From Maribacter sp. 1_MG-2023 (GTDB lineage: Bacteria > Bacteroidota > Bacteroidia > Flavobacteriales > Flavobacteriaceae): a stretch of DNA of 64,000 bases. The stretch's first letter is position 1; the number at the start of each line of letters is the position of its first letter. Below are positions 45,501 to 53,374 of the stretch, piece after piece. The stretch lies in contig NZ_JAUOPN010000004.1 of the NCBI RefSeq assembly GCF_030547005.1, positions 225,599-289,598 of the forward strand, written 5' to 3'. The notes under the pieces were generated by a model. It was not told the DNA's origin. It saw nothing but the letters and a program-made list of their open reading frames with translations, and made no database searches. A program made the position numbers and the translations under genes.

Positions 45501-46648
45501 TTCAAAATATGGGCTATACAGGATCCTCATGGTTACTCAACATAGGAAATTATCCCAATATTTCCCTTGAAGGTATTCTTCCCAATGATATAGGTTCGGC
45601 ACAGATTGAGGATGGATTTATTGTTGAATTATACCCAGAATTAGACTTTGGTGGCACTCCGTTTATTTTATCATCCAATACCATTGACCTTTTATCATAC
45701 GCAAATTATGATGATACAGAGTCTGTGAAAATATTAGCCAATAATTCTAATATATGTGATTGTCAATGCGCATCTGGAGAATTAAGTTTATTAATAAACG
45801 GCAGTTTTGAAGAAACTAGCAATCCAGCATATGCCAGTGCTTATGATTTAATTGAAGATTTGGGAATTGTTAATAATGGCGTTAAATTTCTTGACACACA
45901 CACTGATGATGATTTCCCAGGTTGGTTCACTACAGGCGGCATAGCATTACAACAAGGGGGTATATCGCAAGGTGGCAGCTTCGAGTTAGGTCAAAGTGGC
46001 TTTTTAGGCCGTATAGCTCCAGATGGAGATGTATTTGTTGAAATGGATGCCAATCATCATAATCAAATAGTTTCAGTAACACCGGGTCAATTACTAGATT
46101 GGGAGCTTTCTCATCAAGGTCGAGAAGGTACTGATATCATTAGTATTTCAGCAGGACCTATTGGAAATCAAACTGTAATAGCAACAGTATCGTCATCTCA
46201 ATCATGGGTTGTTCATAGTGGTCAATATCATGTTCCAAATGGAGTTAATGAAATTCAATTTACAATTACTCCTGTACAAGCATCTGATGGTGACATTGAT
46301 TCTTCAAACCTATTAGATTTTGTAAAACTTTGCCCAAATAATGGTATCACAAATAAAAGTACTGCTTTAAAAGCTAAAATTGTAGAGGATTATCAACTCT
46401 CTTTGTATCCTAATCCTGTTGATGAATTGTTAGTAATACATTCAAATATTTCAAATATTTCAAATGCTGAAAATCAAGAAGTCTTCATTTATTCTGCTAA
46501 CGGTTTATTAGTTAAACATCTAGAAATAGATTTTAAGAACTCCAAAGAAGTGGAAATATATGTAGATGAATTATCTAGTGGAATTTATACCATTATAATT
46601 GAAAATAATACCATTAAAACAACAGCAATTAGAATGATTAAAAATTAA
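39509..46648 (+). CDS. Giant T9SS-secreted multidomain protein: sugar-dehydrogenase propeller, dihaem cytochrome, 12 crystallin-like repeats
   Basis: 2379 residues. It has an N-terminal signal (KKSWLLLLLPLAFLSF). Residues ~58-470 form a glucose/sorbosone-dehydrogenase-like propeller (HGGFQNVIFHPDF, GLRQPFRMTYD, GGYVYRGTAIPSLYGKYIFG). Residues ~480-787 form a cytochrome-like module with two c-haem sites, CIQCH (619-623) and CAYCH (696-700), and MMPPLAKG. Residues ~788-981 are an unassigned beta-rich region. Residues ~982-2080 hold 12 beta/gamma-crystallin-like repeats of ~92 residues. Residues ~2090-2275 are a DUF642-like domain (LLINGSFEE onward). A C-terminal T9SS sorting tail follows (LSLYPNPVDE, ending TAIRMIKN). 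Quinone/PQQ-dependent sugar oxidation is inferred from the propeller alone. It sits within the EPS block. Confidence 0.85.
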   Translation: MRTSFIPQKKSWLLLLLPLAFLSFKAVIYFQPGLDSIQAITPFMNGNLPNSKPSEDIDLVEIHTNIEWESPQAILPFPETNKLLIVEMDGRFYTIPDNDNAQTTERTLVMDIQDRCWYYTYSGNTGQKHGGFQNVIFHPDFGKSLGKDYIYVYYVHKTENEDSDWTEPYYDRLSRFTWTGTTFDPSSELIMINQYDTAKGHDGSGLAFDGDGFLYVSVGDEGTHSVEATPHTQLLNDRFRSGVWRIDVDMQGGTISHPIERQPDNSNTPINLDQSYTQGYYIPNDNPWVTGTGEFLEEFYAIGLRQPFRMTYDLPTGNFWLGDVGASKWEEVNIMDQPGLNFQWNIKEGFVDGYRNSTNMPNPLYGTEREPLYAYDGSVGSAVIGGYVYRGTAIPSLYGKYIFGDNANGSVYALTHTGGNTYGQVDVISNVGGSVFNGISSLGYNHDNEIIVLKLSNGVAGGGKIFKIVNNSNTEKESLPELLSDTGIFSDLQNLTPTEGVIPYEVNNPLWSSGTEKQRWVSIPQDGNVNSTIEQIGYNEEGHWTFPIGTTFIKQFNNTNGTKLETRLWIHGEDGEWFGSTYKWRSNGLEADLLLLGDNENITIDGDTFGYEYPASNTCIQCHNPTAGWVLGFNTRQLNKEILYPYTGRTSNQLETLTALGFIPEVDLENVPTLVSIDDNNQSLEVRARSYFDSNCAYCHLPGNTRASFDLRFSTPLSEQALIQGDIIEDLTGSNKAIVPGEVTQSNVHFRLNSLDLSTMMPPLAKGRVDTEAIQLVEAWINSLNGNCNEENTALLGSDNLTDGNFLDAHSPHINVSRTGSYTNNEDISVSICLENFNFYASRLGNPVTPFIVKVLGENDFKVVSIGQTRTPSEYGIGNNTFNFSDHSNDAVILQPGESIAPGFMDAYPDGSGSTTDNSLIPAITSGSTDDIWQSYEANANSNPHLVMGYIPQGNSIVPHLNRTYQFNIEMNINAINGELAVPVLTLFQHADYNGTSWELSEGNYPVITYENIPNNDASSLQIDEGYIVELYSEIDFEGEVVVLDENSNFLGHYDFNDKLSSIKIYPSEIPLEPIVATFYQNNSYAGDSWPLQEGEYPDISTEGITLNEVSSVQVEEGFSVELYPELNFGGTPVILSSDSENLTSLGIDNDTESIKIIVIEPELDVVATLFQNVNYTGTSWAMEAGEYTDLTLQGISDNDASSVQITEGYIIELYSEKDFEGDVFILEENGPNLVSTGFNDQASSVKIYQSVVPSGPTVATFYEDSDYSGNSWELEEGEYADISLQDLTMNAISSVQVEEGFSIELYPELNFGGTPVILSSDSENLTSLGIDNDTESIKIIVFEPELDVVATLFQNVNYTGTSWAMEEGEYPDLTLQGISDNDASSVQILEGYVIELFSEKDFGGDVFVLEQNGPNLVSTGFNDQASSVKIYQSVVPSGPTVVTLFQNTNYGGSAWQLSVGNYPDISLQGINDNDASSIQIEIGYTIELYSEKNFEGDVFIMETNNTNLVVAGFDDRTSSVKIYESVVTTNPVIATLFQNVNYTGTSWEIEAGEYRDITIQGINDNDASSIQITEGYTIELYSEKDFEGDVFVLEENALNLVSAGFNDQTSSIKIYPSVTSSGPTVATLFQNTSYNGSFWQLAVGEYPDITQHGIIDNDASSVQIEIGYTIELYSEKNFEGDVFIMETNNTNLVAAGFDDRTSSVKIYESVVTTDPAIATLFQNINYTGTSWEMGAGEYRDITIQGINNNDASSIQIIEGYIIELYSEKDFGGDVFILEENGPNLVSTGFNDQTSSVKIYQSSETTGPAVATLFQNTGYNGSSWQLTVGDYPDISLLGINNNDASSVQIEVGYMIELFSEKDFGGEVFIIEENNISLVASGFDDRASSVKVYQSTIPTEQKVATLFQNVNYGGILWEMGVGDYADLTLEGINDNDASSVQIEDGYTIELYSEKDFGGDVIILEENGPNLVSSDFNDQASSVKIYQSSETTGPVIVTFFQNMGYTGSSWLLNIGNYPNISLEGILPNDIGSAQIEDGFIVELYPELDFGGTPFILSSNTIDLLSYANYDDTESVKILANNSNICDCQCASGELSLLINGSFEETSNPAYASAYDLIEDLGIVNNGVKFLDTHTDDDFPGWFTTGGIALQQGGISQGGSFELGQSGFLGRIAPDGDVFVEMDANHHNQIVSVTPGQLLDWELSHQGREGTDIISISAGPIGNQTVIATVSSSQSWVVHSGQYHVPNGVNEIQFTITPVQASDGDIDSSNLLDFVKLCPNNGITNKSTALKAKIVEDYQLSLYPNPVDELLVIHSNISNISNAENQEVFIYSANGLLVKHLEIDFKNSKEVEIYVDELSSGIYTIIIENNTIKTTAIRMIKN
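42452..45749 (+). repeat. Twelve in-frame beta/gamma-crystallin-like repeats (~275 bp each)
   Basis: Each repeat has the pattern ATLFQN.NY.G.SWE...GEYPDI, DNDASSVQI.EGY.IELYSEKDF.GDVF.LEEN and GFNDQASSVKIY. The two 'F/Y-x-x-x-x-[FY]-x-G' and 'D/N-x-x-S-S' motifs per repeat are the double Greek-key, Ca2+-binding type. Blocks of two repeats are copied with high DNA identity: repeats 2-3 reappear as 4-5 at an offset of 549 bases, and repeat 6 reappears as 8 at 552 bases. Confidence 0.88.
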
Positions 46649-46688
46649 TAGGATTTAGGGTATGACTTTGTCATACCCTAAATCCTAT
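46648..46688 (+). terminator. Long perfect hairpin after the giant gene
   Basis: An 18-bp perfect stem (arms 46648-46665 and 46671-46688; core GGATTTAGGGTATGA with TCATACCCTAAATCC), loop CTTTG. It begins at the last base of the stop codon. There is no strong T-run, but stem length suggests termination or 3'-end protection between this gene and the Wzc-like gene. Confidence 0.72.
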
Positions 46689-46860
46689 TATCTAAATAAA
46701 TTACAAGTCGCAACTATATTTATGGTAAGTTGAAATTTGATTTTTCAAGTAAGGTTTTACTTAGTTAAAAACCACAAAATCATCAACTTGTTTATCGATC
46801 AGTAGACTCTTATTAATAGTTTAGCAACCTTGTAGATTTTAATAAAAAACAAAGTGTTAT

Positions 46861-49131
46861 ATGGAACAATGGAATATTAGAAGTTTATTCTCAAAATATA
46901 GTAGATATTGGTCTTTTTTTACAATCTGCATAATGTTGGCATTAGTAACAGTCTTTATGTACATAAGGTACTGGTCACAAACCGAATATGAAATTCAAGG
47001 TAAAATTCTGATTAAAAATACAGAATCTAGACAGGGGTTTGTTGAAAACAACAATTTTGGAAAGTTTGGATTAGTAAAAACTGCAAACAGCCTTGAAGAC
47101 GAAATAGGTATTCTAACCTCGACCGGAGTTATGGAAGAGGTTATAACAAAAAACACATTTAATATAACTTATTATAAAGAAGGGAAAATAAGAGATATTG
47201 AGATATATGGAGAGGATGTACCAGTTCGTATTTTAGTCGATGAAACTTCTGACAGTCTAGCTTATGGTCTTCAAATTTCAGTTAATTTTCTAGATTCGGA
47301 AACCTTTGAATTAAATACAGACTACAATGATAAAAAGTTGTATTCCAAGCATGATTTTGGTGAATTGATAACCTTACCTTATGGTACTTTCACTATTGTT
47401 TTAAAAAACGAAGTTACCGATATTGACAACTTAGAGCCGCTATATTTTGTGGTTGGAAAAAAGAAAGATCTTATTACAAACTTCTTGCAAAACTTAAGTG
47501 TACATCCAGATAATGAAACAGGAAGTCTTTTAAACATAAATTTTATCGCCGGACATCAGAAAAAAGGTGAAGACATTCTTTTAGGTTTAGTAGAAACATA
47601 TATTGACAAAACTATTAAATACGAAAATGAATTGGCTGAGAACACGATTAAGATGATCGATGAGCGTTTAAAGCTATTATCAGGAGAAATTGAAGATGTA
47701 GAAACATCAGTCGCAGATTTTAAATCTGAAAATGTTGTTACCGATGTAGCAAGAAATGCTGATAGTTATATTCAGCAGTCTAATGAATACAAAAAACAAG
47801 TTGCAGAATATCAGACCCAAATTAAGGTTTTGGACAATATTGAAACATCATTATTGAGTAGAACTACTGAATCTACCATAGGAGGATCATTTTCTATAAA
47901 TAATTCTAGTTTGACAAGTCTAATAAACAACTATAACACTACTCTTTTAGAACGCAATCAATTATCACAATCTGCTGTTACCTCCAATCCTGTTTTAGTG
48001 AATCTAAATGATAAACTGAACAACTTACGAGAATCAATTCTACAAAATATAAGAAGCGTTAAAAATGGGTACTCTATAGCCCGTCAGAACTTATTAAGCA
48101 ATGCGAATCGTTATGATGCTCGAATTGCTAGAGTTCCTGGAATGGAAAAAAAATTATTAGAAATAAGCAGAGATAAGAGTACTAAAGAGGGTTTATATCT
48201 TTTCTTGTTGCAGAAAAGAGAAGAAGAGGTATTATCACTAGCCACACCAGTATCCTCTACAAGAATTGTCAGCTATCCTCAAGCGGGAAAATTCCCAATA
48301 AGTCCGAACAAAAAAATACTTTACCTCACTGGTGTACTATTTGGATTATTAGTGCCATTTTCTATGGTTTTTGTGAAGGATGCTTGGGACAACAAAGTAA
48401 CTTCTGTTGAAGACCTAACAACAAGCTTATCAGTTCCTTTTTTAGGTGAAATTTCTAGAAGTAAGAAAAAGGGAATTCTGCTTCATAATGAAAGTAGAGG
48501 AACATCACCAACTACTGAACTTTTTCAGCTTTTACATTTCAATTTAGATTATCTTAAGAAGACTGAAAAAAATCAAACCTTATTGGTTACATCAACTGTA
48601 AAAGGTGAGGGAAAAACCTTTATAGCATCTAATTTAGCAGTCACATTGGCTACTTTAGGCGAAAAAGTAATACTGATAGCTTTTGATTTAAGAGAACCGC
48701 AATTAATGGCTGATTTTAATATGGATAACTCCCCTGGTGTTTCTGACTTCATAATCAAAAAAGAATTAACAAGTAATACTATAATACAAAAACATCCTTC
48801 TATAGAAAATTTATCGCTCATAGGGTCAGGAGTTGTGAATTCTAATATTGGACGCCTAATGTTGAGTAAACGAATTGATGATTTATTAAAACAATTAAAA
48901 GACAATTATGACCGTATCATCATAGATACCCCACCGATAGGTTTAGTTTCAGATGCTTTTGCATTAAATAAATTTATAGACAGTACAATTTATGTGGTTA
49001 GAAAAGATGTAACCAATAAAGAACATTTAAAGACAATTGAAACTGTTTACAAAAATGAGAAATTAAAAAACACAATGGTTTTATTGAATGATACTAAAGA
49101 AGGTCCGTCATATGGTCATGACCACAGTTAA
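46861..49131 (+). CDS. Wzc-like polysaccharide co-polymerase with BY-kinase-type ATPase domain
   Basis: 756 residues in the inner membrane, controlling chain length and export. The N-terminal Wzz domain has its first membrane segment in YWSFFTICIMLALVTVFMYI, a long periplasmic coiled coil (about residues 250-420), and a second membrane segment in ILYLTGVLFGLLVPFSMVFV. The C-terminal ATPase has Walker A TSTVKGEGKTFIASNLA, Walker A' IAFDLREPQL and Walker B DRIIIDTPPIGLVSDA. The usual Tyr-rich C-terminal tail is missing: it ends GPSYGHDHS with a single Tyr. No wza-type gene precedes it. Confidence 0.92.
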   Translation: MEQWNIRSLFSKYSRYWSFFTICIMLALVTVFMYIRYWSQTEYEIQGKILIKNTESRQGFVENNNFGKFGLVKTANSLEDEIGILTSTGVMEEVITKNTFNITYYKEGKIRDIEIYGEDVPVRILVDETSDSLAYGLQISVNFLDSETFELNTDYNDKKLYSKHDFGELITLPYGTFTIVLKNEVTDIDNLEPLYFVVGKKKDLITNFLQNLSVHPDNETGSLLNINFIAGHQKKGEDILLGLVETYIDKTIKYENELAENTIKMIDERLKLLSGEIEDVETSVADFKSENVVTDVARNADSYIQQSNEYKKQVAEYQTQIKVLDNIETSLLSRTTESTIGGSFSINNSSLTSLINNYNTTLLERNQLSQSAVTSNPVLVNLNDKLNNLRESILQNIRSVKNGYSIARQNLLSNANRYDARIARVPGMEKKLLEISRDKSTKEGLYLFLLQKREEEVLSLATPVSSTRIVSYPQAGKFPISPNKKILYLTGVLFGLLVPFSMVFVKDAWDNKVTSVEDLTTSLSVPFLGEISRSKKKGILLHNESRGTSPTTELFQLLHFNLDYLKKTEKNQTLLVTSTVKGEGKTFIASNLAVTLATLGEKVILIAFDLREPQLMADFNMDNSPGVSDFIIKKELTSNTIIQKHPSIENLSLIGSGVVNSNIGRLMLSKRIDDLLKQLKDNYDRIIIDTPPIGLVSDAFALNKFIDSTIYVVRKDVTNKEHLKTIETVYKNEKLKNTMVLLNDTKEGPSYGHDHS

Positions 49132-49358
49132 TTTACTTTACATATATTAAAAAAAAGATTAAATATTATATCTAACAGCTACTTTAATATTAGTAGAATA
49201 AAGTTTATATAAAATTATTAAGGGTACCGAGGTTTTATTTAACAACCATTGACATACCACACAATCTAGTATACCAAGTTTTAAAACATTATGATGACTA
49301 GTTTAGTAAAGCAGAAAAAAAATTGACAACTACCAATATATAGTAAAAAAAGCATCAA

Positions 49359-50732
49359 ATGTCATTAAGAAAAAGACTTCTAAAAAACGGTATTGCTTCT
49401 GTTTTCCAAAAGGGTGTACGTATATTAGATCAACTATTATTAGTGCCTTTTTTCATTACCTCATGGGGTTCTGCCTATTATGGTGAATGGTTGACACTTA
49501 CAATAATACCAAGTGTAATAGCATTCTCTGATTTGGGGTTTGGTACTGCAGCGGCAAATAGTTTTGTACTTAGTTTTGCTGCCGGAGACAAGCAAAAGGC
49601 TGCTGACATTAGCAAAACAGGCATGTATGTTATTACGGCAATGATCATAGCCGCAATGGTATTGAGTTTTGTAGGGATATTAGTTTTAGACCATTTTCAA
49701 ATTTTTGACAAATCGCTGATAAATAGTCAAGACGCTAAAATAGCTGTTAGCATACTAATTTTTGTAAGACTATTAAATTTTTACGATCAATTAATAGAAT
49801 CGTATTTTAGGTCTGCTCAAAAAGCTGCTTTGAATATTAATTTTTTAACCATAAAATCAACTTTAAACCTATTGGCAGGTTTATGTGTTTTACTACTTGG
49901 GTATGGTGTGGTTGAATTTGCACTTTCACAACTTACTGTAACCATTCTCTTTAATATTTTTTATTGGATAAAAGGGAGGCAGATTCTGGGTCTATTTAAA
50001 ACATTTCGCGGAAAAAAAGATAAAATCATTTTAAAGTCCATTACCCGAAAAGGATTAGGTTATCTAATGTCGCCAGTTTGGCAGGTCGTCTACTTTCAAG
50101 GAACTACCTTTGTGGTAAGAATTGTTCTAGGACCCGAAGCAGTTGCTGCATTTAATACCGTTAGAACCTTAAGTAGGTCTTTAAACCAACTATTATTCAT
50201 GGTAAAAACTGCGGTATTTCCAGAACTACAATTTGAAATTGGCAGAGGTAATTGGAAAACAGCACAAAGAGTTTTTCGTGTATCTGTAACTGGAATTTTA
50301 TCTCTTTCAATTATAAGCTTTATTTTCTTAGCAATATTTGGATTATGGTTCTATAATATATGGACACAAAATGAATTGGAAATACCAAAAGCTATGTGGT
50401 ACATCTTTACAGCTGGCATGGTTTTCAATGCACTTTGGTGGACCGCAGAAATGGTTTTTGGTGTTGTGAACAAGCCATATAAAATGGCATTATACGGCGT
50501 AATTGTTGCAATAACATCTGTTTTGCTATCATATTTTTTATCAAAACAATATGGTTTAGTTGGTGCTGCAATAGGCAGTATTTCCCTAGATTTTATTTTA
50601 GTGTTATTAGTAATTCCTTACGCATGTAGATTAATGCAAATGACAGTAAAAGATTTGTTTTTAAAAGGTATGTCAGAATTACAAGAACTTCTTTCTCAGT
50701 TAAACTATAAATTTCAAGAATTCAAAAACTAA
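49359..50732 (+). CDS. Wzx-type polysaccharide flippase
   Basis: A 457-residue integral membrane protein of the MOP/MATE-like oligosaccharide flippase class with about 12 hydrophobic segments. FQKGVRILDQLLLVPFFITS and FSDLGFGTAAANSFVL are typical N-terminal features, and LVGAAIGSISLDFILVLLVI is near the end. It moves the lipid-linked repeat unit across the inner membrane. It is followed one base later by the CgeB-like transferase, so it is co-transcribed. Confidence 0.9.
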   Translation: MSLRKRLLKNGIASVFQKGVRILDQLLLVPFFITSWGSAYYGEWLTLTIIPSVIAFSDLGFGTAAANSFVLSFAAGDKQKAADISKTGMYVITAMIIAAMVLSFVGILVLDHFQIFDKSLINSQDAKIAVSILIFVRLLNFYDQLIESYFRSAQKAALNINFLTIKSTLNLLAGLCVLLLGYGVVEFALSQLTVTILFNIFYWIKGRQILGLFKTFRGKKDKIILKSITRKGLGYLMSPVWQVVYFQGTTFVVRIVLGPEAVAAFNTVRTLSRSLNQLLFMVKTAVFPELQFEIGRGNWKTAQRVFRVSVTGILSLSIISFIFLAIFGLWFYNIWTQNELEIPKAMWYIFTAGMVFNALWWTAEMVFGVVNKPYKMALYGVIVAITSVLLSYFLSKQYGLVGAAIGSISLDFILVLLVIPYACRLMQMTVKDLFLKGMSELQELLSQLNYKFQEFKN

Positions 50733-50733
50733 A

Positions 50734-51771
50734 ATGAAGATTTTATCTATTGGTTGGTTCAGAAGTTTAAGTAGCACTTCACTACATAGACATTGGGCAC
50801 TACAAAATAATTCAGATACTATTGATAAAATTGAAGCCGGATTACCAAAAATCAATTTGTGGCATAGAATAGCTTATCATTTATTTCAAAAAGGAATTCC
50901 GGTAAAACTTCCCGATGACACCAATGTAAATACGAAAATCAAAGAATTAGTATCTCATAATACATATGATATTGTTTGGATAGATAAGGGGGTAACTATT
51001 AACAAATCTACCTTAACCTTTATAAAATGTAAATCTCCAAAAACCAGTATTATAAGTTACTCACCAGATAATATGGCCTTGCGTCATAATCAAAGTCTAA
51101 ACTATCTTCAATGTATTCCTCATTACGATTATATTTTTACTAATAAATCATACATTTTGAATGAGATGAAAAATCTTGGAGCAAAAAACATAAAGTTTAT
51201 AGATAATATGTATGAAGATTCTTTTCACTACCCTAGAAAATTAGCTGATATCGATATCAAAAGGTTAGGTGGAGAAGTAGGGTTTGTAGGGTCATGGGAA
51301 AAAGAACGCTGTGAAAGTATTCTGTTTCTTGTTAAAAATAATATCCCTGTTAAAGTTTTTGGAGACGGAAAATGGAATGAATATAAAAGTACTTCACCCT
51401 TTTTGACAATATTACCGGCCATATTTTCAGAAGATTATTCAAAAGCTTTACAAGCCTTTAAAATATCACTATGCTTTTTACGTAAAAAAAACTATGACCA
51501 ACAAACTACTAGGACAATGGAAATTCCTGCTTGTGGTGGTTTTATGTTAGCGGAACGCACAAATGAACATTTAAACCTTTTTGAAGAAGGAAAGGAAGCA
51601 GTCTATTTTTCATCTAACAAAGAACTCTTAGAGCACTGTAAATATTATTTAATCAATGAAGATGAACGAAAAAAAATAGCATTGGCAGGTTTAGTAAGAT
51701 GTCAAACATCTGGCTATTCCAATAATAAAAGCATTAAAAAAATGCTAGACATCATTGCAGCAAATGGGTAA
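50734..51771 (+). CDS. CgeB-like glycosyltransferase
   Basis: A 345-residue GT-B enzyme. VGFVGSWEKERCESILFLVK and VFGDGKWNEYKSTSPF are typical of CgeB/Glyco_trans_1_2 proteins, as is the C-terminal RTMEIPACGGFMLAERTNEH with its 'E-P-A-C-G' core. Cytoplasmic. Its stop overlaps the polymerase gene start. The sugar it transfers is unknown. Confidence 0.82.
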   Translation: MKILSIGWFRSLSSTSLHRHWALQNNSDTIDKIEAGLPKINLWHRIAYHLFQKGIPVKLPDDTNVNTKIKELVSHNTYDIVWIDKGVTINKSTLTFIKCKSPKTSIISYSPDNMALRHNQSLNYLQCIPHYDYIFTNKSYILNEMKNLGAKNIKFIDNMYEDSFHYPRKLADIDIKRLGGEVGFVGSWEKERCESILFLVKNNIPVKVFGDGKWNEYKSTSPFLTILPAIFSEDYSKALQAFKISLCFLRKKNYDQQTTRTMEIPACGGFMLAERTNEHLNLFEEGKEAVYFSSNKELLEHCKYYLINEDERKKIALAGLVRCQTSGYSNNKSIKKMLDIIAANG

Positions 51772-53332
51772 AACATCAATTCATATTTTAACTAATTTTA
51801 AAATTGGTCTAAGATGGTTTTTAATAATCGGCATTCTGATAGAATTAACAATTTTTCCGTCCTTGGCAAACGTTTATGGTTGTATTATGGCGGTAATAAG
51901 TTTTAGCGTGTTTTCTTATTTTTTACAAGAAAAATATATTCGTTTTTTCCCTTTTGCCTTTTTAATGTATTTATCAATGTTTATGTACAGGTATTTACCA
52001 TTAATAGGAACATTAACAGAAGGTAAGCCAATATCTTATGGATTTGAGCGCCCTTTCGAAACTTTTTTATATGAAATAATATTATTTTTAATTTCATCTT
52101 TGGCTTTCTATTTGGCATGCCAAAATTCATCTAAAAAGCTTAAGAATAACTTTATACAGGAAACCCTTTTCAAACTACGCTTTTTTGAAATCACACCTAC
52201 AATAATTTGGGGGCTTGGCATTATTGGCTTAATGATAAGAATCTACAACTTTAGCGCAGGCGGTGTGGAGTACGGCGATGTAACCGGTAAATTTTTAGCA
52301 GGTCTAGACTATTTAATGTATGCCCCTTTATGTTTGTTTTACCCCTCGCTATTACATATAAAATATACTCATCTTAAAAGTGTTCTATTATACACTGGTA
52401 TTATTTTCATAATAAACATTGCGTCTAATAGTAGAGAAAGTATTATAAGTCCTATCGCAATAATGGCTATTCTTACTTTTTTGTACGTAGTCTTAAACGA
52501 TATTAAAATCTACAACTATTTATCTCCCTTCAAAACAATTTGCTTTGTTGTTACCTTATGGTTCATAATTGGCCTTCTATCTAATGTTTCTTTAGCCATG
52601 CTGCATACAAGAAAAGTGAGAGCCAAGGTAGATAAGTTAGAGCTATTTGAACAAACTGTAAACACATTGCAGAACGAATCATTAATGAATCGAATAAAAT
52701 CAGCCAAATTTAAAAAAAGCGATAAAATTTCTACTAAATATAATGAAGGCTGGACAGAAGATTATCTTGATAATTTCATGATGGCTAGATATGCCAATTT
52801 GAGAATTACAGATGAAACCTTGTATTATGCCGAAAAAAAAGGTTACGCAAATCCATTAATGCGAGAGTTATTTAAAACTAATCTTTTATCTTTATTTCCA
52901 ACTCCAGTATTACGTTTTTTAAACATTTATATCGATAAAAGCAAAATGGAGTTCTCTCGAGGAGATTATTTATATGGTTCTGGTTTTGGTGGCTATAGAA
53001 TAACAAGTCATATAGGAGATGGATTAGCTACCTTCGGATTTTGGTATTTTCCAATTCAATTTATTGTATTCTTCATTATTTTCAAACTACTTAATTCCTA
53101 TGTCTTTTTCGGCGAAAAAGGTTTACAATATGCCCCTTTTGCTCTTATGAATGTATTTGTGTTTTTAGGGATGTTCAGAAATGCAAATGGTATAACAAGA
53201 GATTTCAGTTATATCATAAGAGGCTATTTGGAAGGCATATTTACATATCTTATAATTTTTCATATACTCAGATTGGTTATAGATTTTATTTCTGCCAATA
53301 ATTCAACTAAAAGAGAACTAGGTTATAAATAG
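51764..53332 (+). CDS. Wzy-like O-antigen/EPS polymerase
   Basis: A highly hydrophobic protein of about 522 residues with around ten or more membrane segments and a large loop (about residues 280-400: KVDKLELFEQTVNTLQNESL onward). This is typical of Wzy proteins, which share little sequence. The start is the ATG at 51764; a TTG nine bases earlier is less likely. It overlaps the preceding gene by 8 bases. The assignment rests on topology and on position between flippase and transferases. Confidence 0.78.
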   Translation: MGKTSIHILTNFKIGLRWFLIIGILIELTIFPSLANVYGCIMAVISFSVFSYFLQEKYIRFFPFAFLMYLSMFMYRYLPLIGTLTEGKPISYGFERPFETFLYEIILFLISSLAFYLACQNSSKKLKNNFIQETLFKLRFFEITPTIIWGLGIIGLMIRIYNFSAGGVEYGDVTGKFLAGLDYLMYAPLCLFYPSLLHIKYTHLKSVLLYTGIIFIINIASNSRESIISPIAIMAILTFLYVVLNDIKIYNYLSPFKTICFVVTLWFIIGLLSNVSLAMLHTRKVRAKVDKLELFEQTVNTLQNESLMNRIKSAKFKKSDKISTKYNEGWTEDYLDNFMMARYANLRITDETLYYAEKKGYANPLMRELFKTNLLSLFPTPVLRFLNIYIDKSKMEFSRGDYLYGSGFGGYRITSHIGDGLATFGFWYFPIQFIVFFIIFKLLNSYVFFGEKGLQYAPFALMNVFVFLGMFRNANGITRDFSYIIRGYLEGIFTYLIIFHILRLVIDFISANNSTKRELGYK

Positions 53333-53374
53333 AGCAAGCTTAAGTAAAATTAACTTACTACTTATAAATTCACA

